NCBI GenBank assembly: GCA_903896775.1
Contig: CAITZE010000343.1
Coordinates: 1-10,416, forward strand
Direction of reading: 5' to 3'
DNA length: 10,416 nucleotides
DNA from: an uncultured bacterium
GTDB lineage: Bacteria; Pseudomonadota; Alphaproteobacteria; Rhodospirillales; Rhodospirillaceae
The position numbers and the translations under genes were made by a program. Below are positions 1 through 6,263 of this stretch, one piece after another (within the stretch, counting starts at the first letter, position 1; each line of letters opens with the position of its first letter). A model generated the notes under the pieces. That model was not told the DNA's origin, ran no database searches, and saw only the letters and a program-made list of their open reading frames with translations.

Positions 1-1
1 G

Positions 2-349
2 ACCATGAGCTTTGGTAGCTACGCGTCGACCGCGGCCAGCACGGCGAGCGGTTCGATCCAAGTCACTTGCTCAAACGGCACAAATGCCAACGTGACTTTG
101 AACCAAGGTAACAACAACAACAAAGCCTCCACGTTTGCCACGCGCGCTTTGAATAACGGCACCAACTACCTTGGCTACGATATCTATACCGACAACACTT
201 ACACGACGGTATGGAACACGGCGGCGCCGCAAGCCATCACGTCAACCGGCGCGCCCGTGACGTTGACCGCCTTCGGTCGCGTTCCGGCTGGGCAGAATCC
301 CGCGACCGGTAGCTACAACGACACCGTGACGATCTCGGTCGCGTTCTAA
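2..349 (+). CDS. SCPU-type fimbrial pilin, 3' part (5' truncated by window)
   Basis: The reading frame is already open at the window edge and ends in TAA at 347-349, giving about 115 codons. The ATG at position 5 is probably internal, because no signal peptide follows it. The visible part matches the C-terminal portion of a spore coat U (SCPU) domain as found in Csu-type pilins: a VTCSNGT segment, an Asn-rich stretch (QGNNNN), a YDIYTD strand followed by a VW turn, and a terminal VTLTAFGRVPAGQ...GSYNDTVTISVAF block. That ending, a Pro-Ala-Gly-Gln turn and then a GxYxDTVTxxV beta-strand, is typical of the family. Such proteins are exported and polymerise by donor-strand complementation. Its position before chaperone and usher genes suggests it is the major shaft subunit. 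Only one Cys is visible, so its disulphide partner, if any, lies upstream of the window. Family assignment is confident; the role as major subunit is inferred. Confidence 0.85.
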   Translation, partial: TMSFGSYASTAASTASGSIQVTCSNGTNANVTLNQGNNNNKASTFATRALNNGTNYLGYDIYTDNTYTTVWNTAAPQAITSTGAPVTLTAFGRVPAGQNPATGSYNDTVTISVAF

Positions 350-401
350 CAAACGCGCTCGCTATAAATTGCCGAACAACTTCTATTCGGCCCGAAAGTA
401 A

Positions 402-433
402 ATATGAGCGGGGAAGCAATTCTCCGCTCATAT
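402..433 (+). terminator. Hairpin terminator/attenuator with GCAA tetraloop after pilin gene
   Basis: A 14-bp stem with one G-T wobble (402-415 pairing with 420-433) is closed by the GNRA-class tetraloop GCAA at 416-419. It lies 53 nt after the pilin stop codon. No strong U-run follows (CATTTCT only), so it may terminate inefficiently or act mainly as a 3'-end stabiliser of pilin mRNA. Partial read-through would supply chaperone and usher at lower levels than pilin. The fold is read directly from the sequence; the function is inferred. Confidence 0.65.
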
Positions 434-466
434 CATTTCTGCTGCATCATTTCCGGCAAAGCCGCG

Positions 467-508
467 ATGTTTCCCCTACCACCTGGGGAACATTGCCCGA
501 TGTTCTCC
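467..508 (+). promoter_or_regulatory. Three related motifs forming alternative hairpins
   Basis: Related segments occur at 468-476 (TGTTTCCCC), 485-493 (GGGGAACAT, opposite orientation) and 500-508 (ATGTTCTCC). Segment 2 can pair with segment 1 (8 bp with one bulged T) or with segment 3 (9 bp with one G-T pair, loop TGCCCG), but not with both. The arrangement would suit a leader RNA with mutually exclusive folds or a cluster of protein-binding half-sites. No poly-U tract follows segment 3, which argues against a simple terminator. Confidence 0.4.
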
Positions 509-527
509 ATTATATCTTCAGGAAGTC

Positions 528-565
528 TTTGATCGCGGGCTTGCGATAAAACTATTGCGATCAAA
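528..565 (+). repeat. Inverted repeat upstream of chaperone start
   Basis: TTTGATCGC at 528-536 is the exact reverse complement of GCGATCAAA at 557-565, with 20 nt between. Inside, TTGCGAT occurs at 541-547 and again at 555-561, so direct and inverted copies of a GCGAT core are interleaved. The element ends 14 nt before the AGGA ribosome-binding site, so it could be an operator pair or a translation-modulating hairpin. Confidence 0.4.
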
Positions 566-579
566 TTTTGGTGTCTCTC

Positions 580-583
580 AGGA
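580..583 (+). promoter_or_regulatory. Shine-Dalgarno of chaperone gene (decides start)
   Basis: AGGA at 580-583 lies 4 nt before the GTG at 588. It is 16 nt before the ATG at 600 and downstream of the TTG at 555. It therefore favours the GTG start. Confidence 0.5.
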
Positions 584-587
584 AGCC

Positions 588-1421
588 GTGAAAACCATCA
601 TGTCACATGCACATCTCGGCAAACGCGCCATCGGGCGGTTACTGGCGAGTTCTTTGATAGCGGCGCTGGCGGCAGCACCGGCTTTTGCAACGCCCGTCTC
701 GGTGACGCCCACCACGATTGCACTCGTGCCTGGAAATACATCCGAGCTTGTCACGCTCTCTAACGAAAGTGATACGCCGGCCCGTTTTGAAATCAGCGTC
801 GCTGCATGGACCGAATCTGTAGACGGAAAAACTATTCTCACGCCGACTAACGACCTCGTTCTTTTCCCCGCGCTGCTTGAGTTGCCCGCGCGCGGCAACA
901 AGAAAATCCGGCTGGGTTCTGAGCACCTGGACGGCGTCGTGGAAAAAAGCTACCGGCTGATCATTCATGAGCTGCCGCAGGCTGCGTCCTCTGCCGCCCA
1001 GCTTCAAATTCAGGTGCTGACAAACATGACGCTGCCGATTTTCACAGCGGCGCCCGGCACGCAGCCCAAAATCAATATCGAGTCTTCTGTGACTCATGAT
1101 GCTCTTGCATTCACGGTCTCAAATCCTGGCTCAGCGCATTTTGTGCTGCAGAACATAAGCGTGGTAGGCACCGGCGCGGGCGCAGAGGCTTTCAATGTCG
1201 CGCAAAAGGGTTGGTACGTTTTGCCCGGTGGCAGGCGGACGTATCATGTCGCGCTGGGTAAAGACGCTTGCAAAGCCAACGCCGCGATCATCAAGGACAC
1301 CACCGATACGCAAAACATTGGACCCAGCAACGAGGCGCATGTCGCGATTCCTGCAGGATCCTGCGGCGACGGGGCCACCAAATTCGTTGAACCGCATACA
1401 CCCGAGCCGGTGCAGCCTTAA
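588..1421 (+). CDS. Periplasmic fimbrial chaperone, PapD-like (Csu type)
   Basis: About 277 residues with a GTG start. The N-terminus is a clear Sec signal peptide (basic GKRAIGR, then a Leu/Ala-rich core ending APAFA before TPVSVTP). The mature part begins with the chaperone G1-like strand VSVTPTTIALVPG. It then shows the family hallmarks: a TLSNES segment, LVLFPALLELPARGNKKIRL, the EKSYRLIIHELPQ block with the conserved Tyr-Arg, and the start of the second immunoglobulin-like domain at LTNMTLPIF. Such chaperones bind pilin subunits in the periplasm, complete their fold with a donor strand and pass them to the usher. The C-terminus carries a short Pro/Glu-rich tail after a Cys (CGDG...EPVQP). 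A TTG at 555 would extend the protein by 11 residues but lies within an inverted repeat and precedes the ribosome-binding site; ATG 600 is a third option. The gene lies 33 nt upstream of the usher gene. The family call is strong; the start is moderately certain. Confidence 0.88.
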   Translation: MKTIMSHAHLGKRAIGRLLASSLIAALAAAPAFATPVSVTPTTIALVPGNTSELVTLSNESDTPARFEISVAAWTESVDGKTILTPTNDLVLFPALLELPARGNKKIRLGSEHLDGVVEKSYRLIIHELPQAASSAAQLQIQVLTNMTLPIFTAAPGTQPKINIESSVTHDALAFTVSNPGSAHFVLQNISVVGTGAGAEAFNVAQKGWYVLPGGRRTYHVALGKDACKANAAIIKDTTDTQNIGPSNEAHVAIPAGSCGDGATKFVEPHTPEPVQP

Positions 1422-1454
1422 AGCCGCATCCTTGCAGCTAGGCTCTGTAAATAT

Positions 1455-3785
1455 ATGACGTCGGACAAACCGCCGGGAAGAATGCGCGATACCGCCCGCG
1501 TGTGGCGCCGCTCAGTCGTTGTCGCCGTTGCTATGGCTTTTGTTTCGCACGGTGCAATCGCCGCGGACGCAGATACGCCCGCGTTACTGCAAATGACGGT
1601 CAACGGCGTTGATAAAGGTGCCGCGCGTGTCTTGCTCCATGGTCAGGATGTGTTGATCCTTATGTCCGCACTCAAAGAAGCTGGATTGATCGACGTACCA
1701 GGAACGCCGCAGGATGTCGGCGGGGAAGCCTATGTAAGGCTGGACGCTTTGGGTCCGCACATTAAGGCGCACTACGACCAAGACAATCTGGCACTTGAAC
1801 TCACTGTCGAGCCAGCCCTTCTCGCGGCGACAACAATCGATCTTGCGAGCGTGCCGGAGAAGATCGAATACGTTCACAATACCACCGGCTTTATCAATTA
1901 CGCGCTCACGAGCGAAGACCTGCGCGAACCCAGCCTTCTCAGCGAGCAGGGCTTGAGTTTCGGAAAGGCCTTTTTCGACGATACTTTTTCCGTCGATCCG
2001 CGCGGCCAGTTTCAGCGCATCAATACCAACCTCAGTATCGACAACCGCGACAACTTGACGCGGTTAACTCTGGGCGATGCCATCGCCAACGCCGGCGTGT
2101 TGGGTGGTGCGAGCCAGATCGCGGGCATTAGTTATGCGAAGAACTTCTCCATCAATCCTTATTTCACACCTTTCCCAGGCCAACGCTTTGCCGGTGTCGT
2201 CAATACGCCATCGACGGCGGACGTTTATGTAAACGGCTTGTTGGTGCGCACTGTCGATCTGCCGCCCGGGCCCTTCAATCTCCAGAACTTGCCCGCCCTC
2301 TCAGGTGCGGGCTCGACCCGCGTGGTTGTGCGTAACGCCTTCGGCCTGACTCAAGAATTGGGCGCGCCGTATTATCTCGATACTCACGTTCTGCAACGCG
2401 GCCTCAGTGACTTCAGCTATACGGCTGGCTTCGAGCGGGAGCTGGGGGCATCGTCCTTCGGCTCCTATGACGGTCTCGCCGGTGTTGCGCGCCATCGTTA
2501 CGGCTTCACCGATACCCTTACTGCGGGCGGCTTTGTTGCCGCCGATAAAAACAAAGTCGCCGGTGGCCCGGAAATAACCGTGACATTGCCGGTGGGCACG
2601 CTCGCGCTGTCCGGCGCCGGCAGCACCCAGCAAGGAACGCCTGGCAGTTCGGCTTCAGTGCAGTACGCCTATCAATCGGTTCGGTTCAGCGTCGGCGGCG
2701 CTTACACTTATATGAGCCCCCATTATGCGACGGTCGGTTTGGACCGCGATGATGATCGTGCGATTCATCAATTCAGCGCTTTTGCCGGCACGCACGTAGG
2801 CGCGATAGATCTTTCGCTCAACGCCAATGAACAGACATTCCGCGATACGGGCACCAACCGCCAGATCAACCTCACCAGTTCCACGCGCCTCGCCGACCGT
2901 TTCAATCTGGCGCTCACGCTCTCTCACGGCAAAACCGTCGGAGCTCCGGCGGATAATGGCGTGTTTCTGTCGCTGACAATGGCCATCGGCCGCGACACAA
3001 CCACCACGGCTTCCGCCAATTACGACCGGGACGGCGCGACAGGTGCTGTGCAGGTTCAAAAGTCACGGCCCGTCGGCGAAGGGTGGGCTTATCTCGCCCA
3101 AGCGTCAGCTGGACAACGTGCTGTCGATATCGCCGACGTTCAATATCAAGGGCATTACGGGCTCTATGAGGTCGACACCATGCACAACCAGGGTCAGACC
3201 ACGACAACGCTCTCGGCTGCAGGTGCGGTGACATTCATCGGTGGGGATGCATATTTCACGCGCCCGATCCAAGACGCGTATGGTCTGATTCGCGTGCCTG
3301 ACCTTGCCGGCGTCACGGGGTATTTATCCCATCAGGATGTTGGCAAAACCGATGCCGATGGCAATCTTCTGGTGCCCAGTCTGCTGAGTTATTACGGCAA
3401 TCAAATCGGCATCGAACCGCAAGATATCCCGCTTGATTACAGCGTGGCGGAAACCGATCGCACAATTGCGCCGTTTTATCGGGGTGGGGCGGTGGTGGCT
3501 TTCCCCGTCAAAAAGCTACAGGCCTTTCAGGGAACAGTTACATTGGATATTCAAGGCAAAGCCATCGTCCCAGCTTACGGCGACCTCTCCGTCACTGTGG
3601 CCGGTGAGATCCAGAAATCGCCGCTTGGCGAACACGGCGAGTTTTATTTCGAAAGCCTACCTGCAGGGCCAGTACCAGCTAGCGTGGAGTATGAGGGCAG
3701 CACGTGCCGCTTTTTTATTAACGTTCCGCGCTCGCGCGAGCGTTTAGTTCAACTTGGTCAGCTGACATGCGCATCGCCTTCATAA
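1455..3785 (+). CDS. Fimbrial outer-membrane usher (Csu/PapC superfamily)
   Basis: A 776-residue usher, the outer-membrane pore that recruits chaperone-pilin complexes and secretes the growing fibre. It starts with basic residues and a hydrophobic signal core ending near SHGAIA. An N-terminal domain follows to about residue 130, then a long transmembrane beta-barrel of alternating aromatic/polar strands. The plug region lies at about residues 240-297, with the recognisable FPGQRFAG, ADVYVNGLLVRTVDLPPGPF, NLPALSGAGSTRVVVRNAFG and YYLDTHVLQRGLSDFSY signatures. A periplasmic C-terminal domain covers about residues 690-776, with two Cys (about 751 and 772) that could pair. The length is somewhat below classical FimD/PapC ushers but reasonable for the SCPU-associated group. 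The ribosome-binding site is weak. ATG 1482 is an alternative start with GGGAAG only 1 nt away, which is too close, so 1455 is kept. The gene sits in one operon with the chaperone, and its last codons overlap the next gene. Confidence 0.92.
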   Translation: MTSDKPPGRMRDTARVWRRSVVVAVAMAFVSHGAIAADADTPALLQMTVNGVDKGAARVLLHGQDVLILMSALKEAGLIDVPGTPQDVGGEAYVRLDALGPHIKAHYDQDNLALELTVEPALLAATTIDLASVPEKIEYVHNTTGFINYALTSEDLREPSLLSEQGLSFGKAFFDDTFSVDPRGQFQRINTNLSIDNRDNLTRLTLGDAIANAGVLGGASQIAGISYAKNFSINPYFTPFPGQRFAGVVNTPSTADVYVNGLLVRTVDLPPGPFNLQNLPALSGAGSTRVVVRNAFGLTQELGAPYYLDTHVLQRGLSDFSYTAGFERELGASSFGSYDGLAGVARHRYGFTDTLTAGGFVAADKNKVAGGPEITVTLPVGTLALSGAGSTQQGTPGSSASVQYAYQSVRFSVGGAYTYMSPHYATVGLDRDDDRAIHQFSAFAGTHVGAIDLSLNANEQTFRDTGTNRQINLTSSTRLADRFNLALTLSHGKTVGAPADNGVFLSLTMAIGRDTTTTASANYDRDGATGAVQVQKSRPVGEGWAYLAQASAGQRAVDIADVQYQGHYGLYEVDTMHNQGQTTTTLSAAGAVTFIGGDAYFTRPIQDAYGLIRVPDLAGVTGYLSHQDVGKTDADGNLLVPSLLSYYGNQIGIEPQDIPLDYSVAETDRTIAPFYRGGAVVAFPVKKLQAFQGTVTLDIQGKAIVPAYGDLSVTVAGEIQKSPLGEHGEFYFESLPAGPVPASVEYEGSTCRFFINVPRSRERLVQLGQLTCASPS

Positions 3786-4246
3786 GGGGAGCCGCCTTCT
3801 TGCTTTTGGCGCCGCTTTTGGGCGCCGTAATGCTTGCGACCGCGCACGGCGCCGAGGCCAACTTGTGCCGGTTGAACGTCACGCCGCTGCGATTCGGAAA
3901 ATACAATCCTTTCGTGCCGGGCGTTGCGCGCGGCAACGGTTCCATCACTTACAACTGCACGACCAGTTCGCCGATTTCTATTGGTCTTGAGCACGGCATC
4001 TCGGCGTCTCCGTTGACGCGTGTGATGACGCAAGGACCCACACCGCTCGCGTACAATCTTTATCTCGATGCAGCTTGCACGATGATTTGGGGTAACGGCA
4101 CCGACGGCACCCAAATGTTTCGCGATCCCGCACCGGCGCCCAACAGTAACATCACGGTGCCCATCTACGGCTGCATCCCTGCCGGCCAGCGCAGCTCCGT
4201 TCTGGGCATTTACGGCGACAACTTCATCGTGACGATTCACTATTAG
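3767..4246 (+). CDS. Small SCPU-domain fimbrial protein, candidate tip or minor subunit
   Basis: A 159-residue exported protein. The signal peptide has a basic start (MRIAFIRG), a Leu/Ala-rich core and a likely cut near AHGA/EAN. The mature part is one spore coat U domain: CRLNVTPLRFGKYNPF near the start, GSITYNC, YNLYLDAAC with MIWGNGT, then IPAGQ and a terminal IYGDNFIVTIHY strand. Cys 34, 64, 104 and 136 can form two disulphides. The start overlaps the usher end by 19 nt in another frame and has no clear ribosome-binding site of its own, so translation is probably coupled to the usher. In Csu operons the gene after the usher encodes the tip adhesin (CsuE). This product is about half the length I recall for CsuE and has a single domain, so it could instead be a minor or terminating subunit. 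Confidence 0.85.
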   Translation: MRIAFIRGAAFLLLAPLLGAVMLATAHGAEANLCRLNVTPLRFGKYNPFVPGVARGNGSITYNCTTSSPISIGLEHGISASPLTRVMTQGPTPLAYNLYLDAACTMIWGNGTDGTQMFRDPAPAPNSNITVPIYGCIPAGQRSSVLGIYGDNFIVTIHY

Positions 4247-4259
4247 AGATCGCGCAAAG

Positions 4260-4295
4260 AAAAACGGCGCAGACCGGATGGCCTACGCCGTTTTT
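4260..4295. terminator. Bidirectional terminator between convergent units
   Basis: AAAAACGGCG at 4260-4269 and CGCCGTTTTT at 4286-4295 are perfect inverted repeats around a 16-nt centre. The flanking A-run and T-run give a poly-U tail on both strands. The element starts 13 nt after the fimbrial operon stop and 17 nt from the stop of the convergent peptidase gene, so it should end both transcripts. Confidence 0.85.
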
Positions 4296-4312
4296 GTTAG
4301 GTGAAGCGGTGA

Positions 4313-5851
4313 CTACTCTTTGATCGGGTTCGGCAGTTTCGCGGTGCCCCGGATGTCGGCCATCGACATCTTGTTGGTCTCATCGAGGATTTTCGCAAAA
4401 GCGCGGGCCGAATAGGTCAGGCCCACCGCCGGCACCAGCTCGGGTGTATCGAGCGTGGTGTGATAGATCACGTGGTCGATGATATGGAACGACGGCGCGT
4501 AGGGGCTCACGGCACCCAGTGATCCACCGGCGCGATCTTCGGCTTGCTTGTAAACCGAGACATTGAAGTCTTTCAGTGTCTTCTTCACGAGCTGTTGGAA
4601 GGCGGGACTACCACTCGCGAACCAGCGCCGCGCGCTGACCGCGTTCGAAGTCATGATCCCATCGTTCAACATATAGAGTAGAGTTTGCGATGTATGCTCG
4701 GCATTGAGCACGACCGCTACCTTGCTCCAGTCGTAGTTCTTGATCATGAAATCGCGGCCGGTTTCGCCGTGATGGTGATCGGGTGTGGCGACGAACACCA
4801 TCGTGCGCGGGCGTTGATCCTTGGGCATTGCTGCGTAATGACGGGCAAGCTCGATCGCGGTCGCCATGCCGCTCGCGTTGTCCATTGCACCTTGGAAGAA
4901 GCAATCCGTGTGCGTCATGACGAAGATCTGTTCGTCCGATTTGCCCGGCAACGTGGCGTAGATGTTCTGGCTGGCGACGTTCTCGCGCTCTTCGATGTCG
5001 AGCTTAAGGCTGACCTGCAACTTCTGGCCGCTGGCGATCATGTCGCGGATCATGAAGCCTTCGTCCTGGCTGATGGTCATCGTCGGCACGGCACCCGCGC
5101 CCGTCGGTGCGCCTTCGGGATTGAACTGGCCGTTGCCCGGAACCGCCATGACGTTGATGATCATGGCAGCCCCGGCTTTGGTGACCAAAGTGTCGGAGTT
5201 GAAGAGATGCGTACGGTCGCCGGCCGAATGGCTGCGGCCACCGGGCACGAAGATGCTGTAAACGAAGACCGCTTTGCCTTTGAGGTCGCGGCCGACCAGA
5301 TCGGCGTTGGAGCCGATGCCGACCCAGACCGCATCGGCTGTAATGCCGCCTTTCGGGGTCGCTACGGTTTCATTGATCGGGAACGTGGTCAGCAGATTGC
5401 CGGCCTTGTCGCCCATCTTGTAGCTGGCTTCCCAATGCGTCGGGTACCAGAGCTTCTTGATGGTGAAAGGTTCGCGGCGGATTGTGAGGCCGAGTTTCTG
5501 ATACTCGTCAGCCATCGCTTCCGTGGTCATCTTGTCGTATTTGGTGCCCGCAATGCGGCCCCAGTATTGCTCGCCGTCATCCAAGCTCTTCAGCGAGATG
5601 CCGGTGAACCTCTTCATGGTTTCCTTAATGCGGTAGCCGTCGAGGTCCTTATAAGCCTGCTGATCGGCTTTCAGCGGAAACTCCGGATAGTCCTTGTCGT
5701 CGATCAGCAGCTGGTCCATGTCGCGCGGCAGACCGAGACCATAGGTCTTTTCGGTCTTAGCGCCTGGGCGCATTTGGGCGAACGAGGCGCCCGCCGGCAG
5801 CAACATTACCGCGAGCGCCGCGGCGACGATCTTACGAGTCATGCGATTCAT
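4313..5851 (-). CDS. Secreted M28-family metallopeptidase-like protein with divergent active site
   Basis: A 512-residue protein with a Sec signal peptide (MTRKIVAAALAVMLLPAGASFA). The centre, roughly residues 165-285, resembles a protease-associated (PA) insertion (GKAVFVYSIF, AGAAMIINV, VPTMTISQDEG). The C-terminal half has the M28 di-zinc aminopeptidase layout: H314-x-D316, then MDNASGMA with D324, an NAE motif at residue 385 where the family usually has NxD, and YHTTLDTPE with H464. The Glu-Glu pair (general base plus bridging ligand) expected after the FVAT strand is instead D358-H359-H360-H361-G-E-T-G. Either the metal site has changed or the protein has lost peptidase activity. Family members are typically exo-aminopeptidases or carboxypeptidases on small peptides; no substrate can be inferred here. 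On the - strand a GAAGGA ribosome-binding site lies 7 nt before this ATG, favouring it over the Met three codons later. The gene is divergent from the haem-protein genes and convergent with the fimbrial operon. Confidence 0.85.
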   Translation of the reverse strand: MNRMTRKIVAAALAVMLLPAGASFAQMRPGAKTEKTYGLGLPRDMDQLLIDDKDYPEFPLKADQQAYKDLDGYRIKETMKRFTGISLKSLDDGEQYWGRIAGTKYDKMTTEAMADEYQKLGLTIRREPFTIKKLWYPTHWEASYKMGDKAGNLLTTFPINETVATPKGGITADAVWVGIGSNADLVGRDLKGKAVFVYSIFVPGGRSHSAGDRTHLFNSDTLVTKAGAAMIINVMAVPGNGQFNPEGAPTGAGAVPTMTISQDEGFMIRDMIASGQKLQVSLKLDIEERENVASQNIYATLPGKSDEQIFVMTHTDCFFQGAMDNASGMATAIELARHYAAMPKDQRPRTMVFVATPDHHHGETGRDFMIKNYDWSKVAVVLNAEHTSQTLLYMLNDGIMTSNAVSARRWFASGSPAFQQLVKKTLKDFNVSVYKQAEDRAGGSLGAVSPYAPSFHIIDHVIYHTTLDTPELVPAVGLTYSARAFAKILDETNKMSMADIRGTAKLPNPIKE

Positions 5852-6030
5852 GAAGTTTTCCTTCCCCCTGGGGGCCGCCCATTCTCCTCACCCAACAGGG
5901 CGGAACGCGACCGGGCGAGAGACTAGCGCACCACGAGGGCGAAGGTCGAGTAACGGCGGCGTGTTGTCCCATTTTGCCTTCACCGATTTATGCTGCAGAG
6001 CGGCATATTGGCGATTTCTTCGCTTCCAAC

Positions 6031-6060
6031 TTGGCAGCGGTAATTGCTCTCCTGTAGACT
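6031..6060 (+). promoter_or_regulatory. Candidate sigma70-type promoter of haem protein copy 1
   Basis: TTGGCA (6031-6036) matches the -35 consensus at 5 of 6 bases. After an 18-nt spacer, TAGACT (6055-6060) matches the -10 consensus at 4 of 6. The second gene copy has TTGGCA, a 17-nt spacer and TAGAGT in the equivalent place. Conservation of the two hexamers across a diverged spacer supports the call. The leader would be about 200 nt long. Confidence 0.45.
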
Positions 6061-6077
6061 TTGTCCGGTCATACAGG

Positions 6078-6091
6078 CCGATGGGGATCGG
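6078..6091 (+). other. Leader stem-loop, copy 1
   Basis: CCGAT-GGGG-ATCGG is a perfect 5-bp stem with a 4-nt loop, extendable by two G-T pairs, lying just after the predicted transcription start. The equivalent leader of copy 2 has AAGCCG (8738-8743) facing CGGCTT (8758-8763) around a loop that also contains GATGGG. A shared early stem-loop is therefore possible but not proven. Confidence 0.3.
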
Positions 6092-6180
6092 TTCACCTCA
6101 ATGACGGCGCACGCCGAGTTTTGGGAGAAGCTTTGGCAACGACGCACGCGATACCGGTAAGCCGGCGTTTCCAAAAATGA

Positions 6181-6202
6181 TTACGTAAGAGTTCTGCGAA
6201 CT
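6181..6202 (+). promoter_or_regulatory. Tandem small palindromes, possible operator
   Basis: TTACGTAA (6181-6188) is an 8-bp perfect palindrome. It is followed at once by AGTTC-TGC-GAACT (6190-6202), a perfect 5+5 inverted repeat with a 3-nt centre. Both lie 62-83 nt before the start codon. No counterpart was found in the leader of the second copy, so any control here would be specific to copy 1. Confidence 0.3.
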
Positions 6203-6247
6203 TAATTCATCGACTGCCGCGAGGCCGTCCTGGTCTCTCGGTCACAT

Positions 6248-6255
6248 GGAGAGGG
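6248..6255 (+). promoter_or_regulatory. Shine-Dalgarno of copy 1 (decides start)
   Basis: GGAGAGGG at 6248-6255 lies 8 nt before ATG 6264. It overlaps and follows the in-frame ATG at 6246, so initiation should occur at 6264. Copy 2 has the same arrangement, with an in-frame ATG, a GGAGG and then the true ATG 18 nt downstream. Confidence 0.7.
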
Positions 6256-6263
6256 CAAGAGCT

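Larger units (their letters stand above)
350..587. other. Structured intercistronic region between pilin and chaperone
   Basis: This 238-nt gap contains no credible gene. From left to right it holds a small hairpin (GCCGAA 371-376 with TTCGGC 386-391), a long GCAA-loop hairpin (402-433), three related ATGTT(T)CCCC-like motifs in alternating orientation (467-508), an inverted repeat TTTGATCGC/GCGATCAAA (528-536 and 557-565), and the chaperone ribosome-binding site at 580-583. The density of dyad symmetry is much higher than elsewhere in the window. It suggests control of how far transcription or translation continues from the pilin gene into the assembly genes. Confidence 0.6.
5852..6263. promoter_or_regulatory. 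Divergent intergenic region, peptidase / haem protein copy 1
   Basis: This 412-nt region has no credible gene. Near the left end lies the peptidase ribosome-binding site, abutted by CCCCCTGGGGG (5864-5874). From about 5986 onward, blocks recur upstream of the second paralogue: ATTT(A/G)TGCTGC, ATATTGGC, GTAGA(C/G)T, GTCATA, GATGGG and a final leader block from 6223. This indicates that the promoter region was duplicated with the gene. A leader hairpin CCGAT-GGGG-ATCGG lies at 6078-6091, and two small palindromes lie at 6181-6202. No convincing promoter was found for the peptidase on the - strand. Confidence 0.6.

Noticed and set aside
555..587. TTG at 555 as the chaperone start
   Set aside because: It lies inside an inverted repeat and upstream of the AGGA site; GTG 588 has the ribosome-binding site and gives a normal signal peptide.
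4772..4780. His-His-His run taken as a sequencing error or engineered tag
   Set aside because: The codons (CAC CAT CAC) lie in frame in the middle of conserved M28 sequence with intact motifs on both sides, so it reads as genuine sequence.
4685..5926. Long open frame on the + strand opposite the peptidase gene (413 codons)
   Set aside because: Its product is rich in His, Arg and Asp with no recognisable domain or signal peptide. It lies antisense to a gene with clear family motifs, so it is a by-product of codon bias.
6246..6263. ATG at 6246 as the start of haem protein copy 1
   Set aside because: The GGAGAGGG ribosome-binding site lies after it, and copy 2 shows the same pattern pointing to the second ATG.
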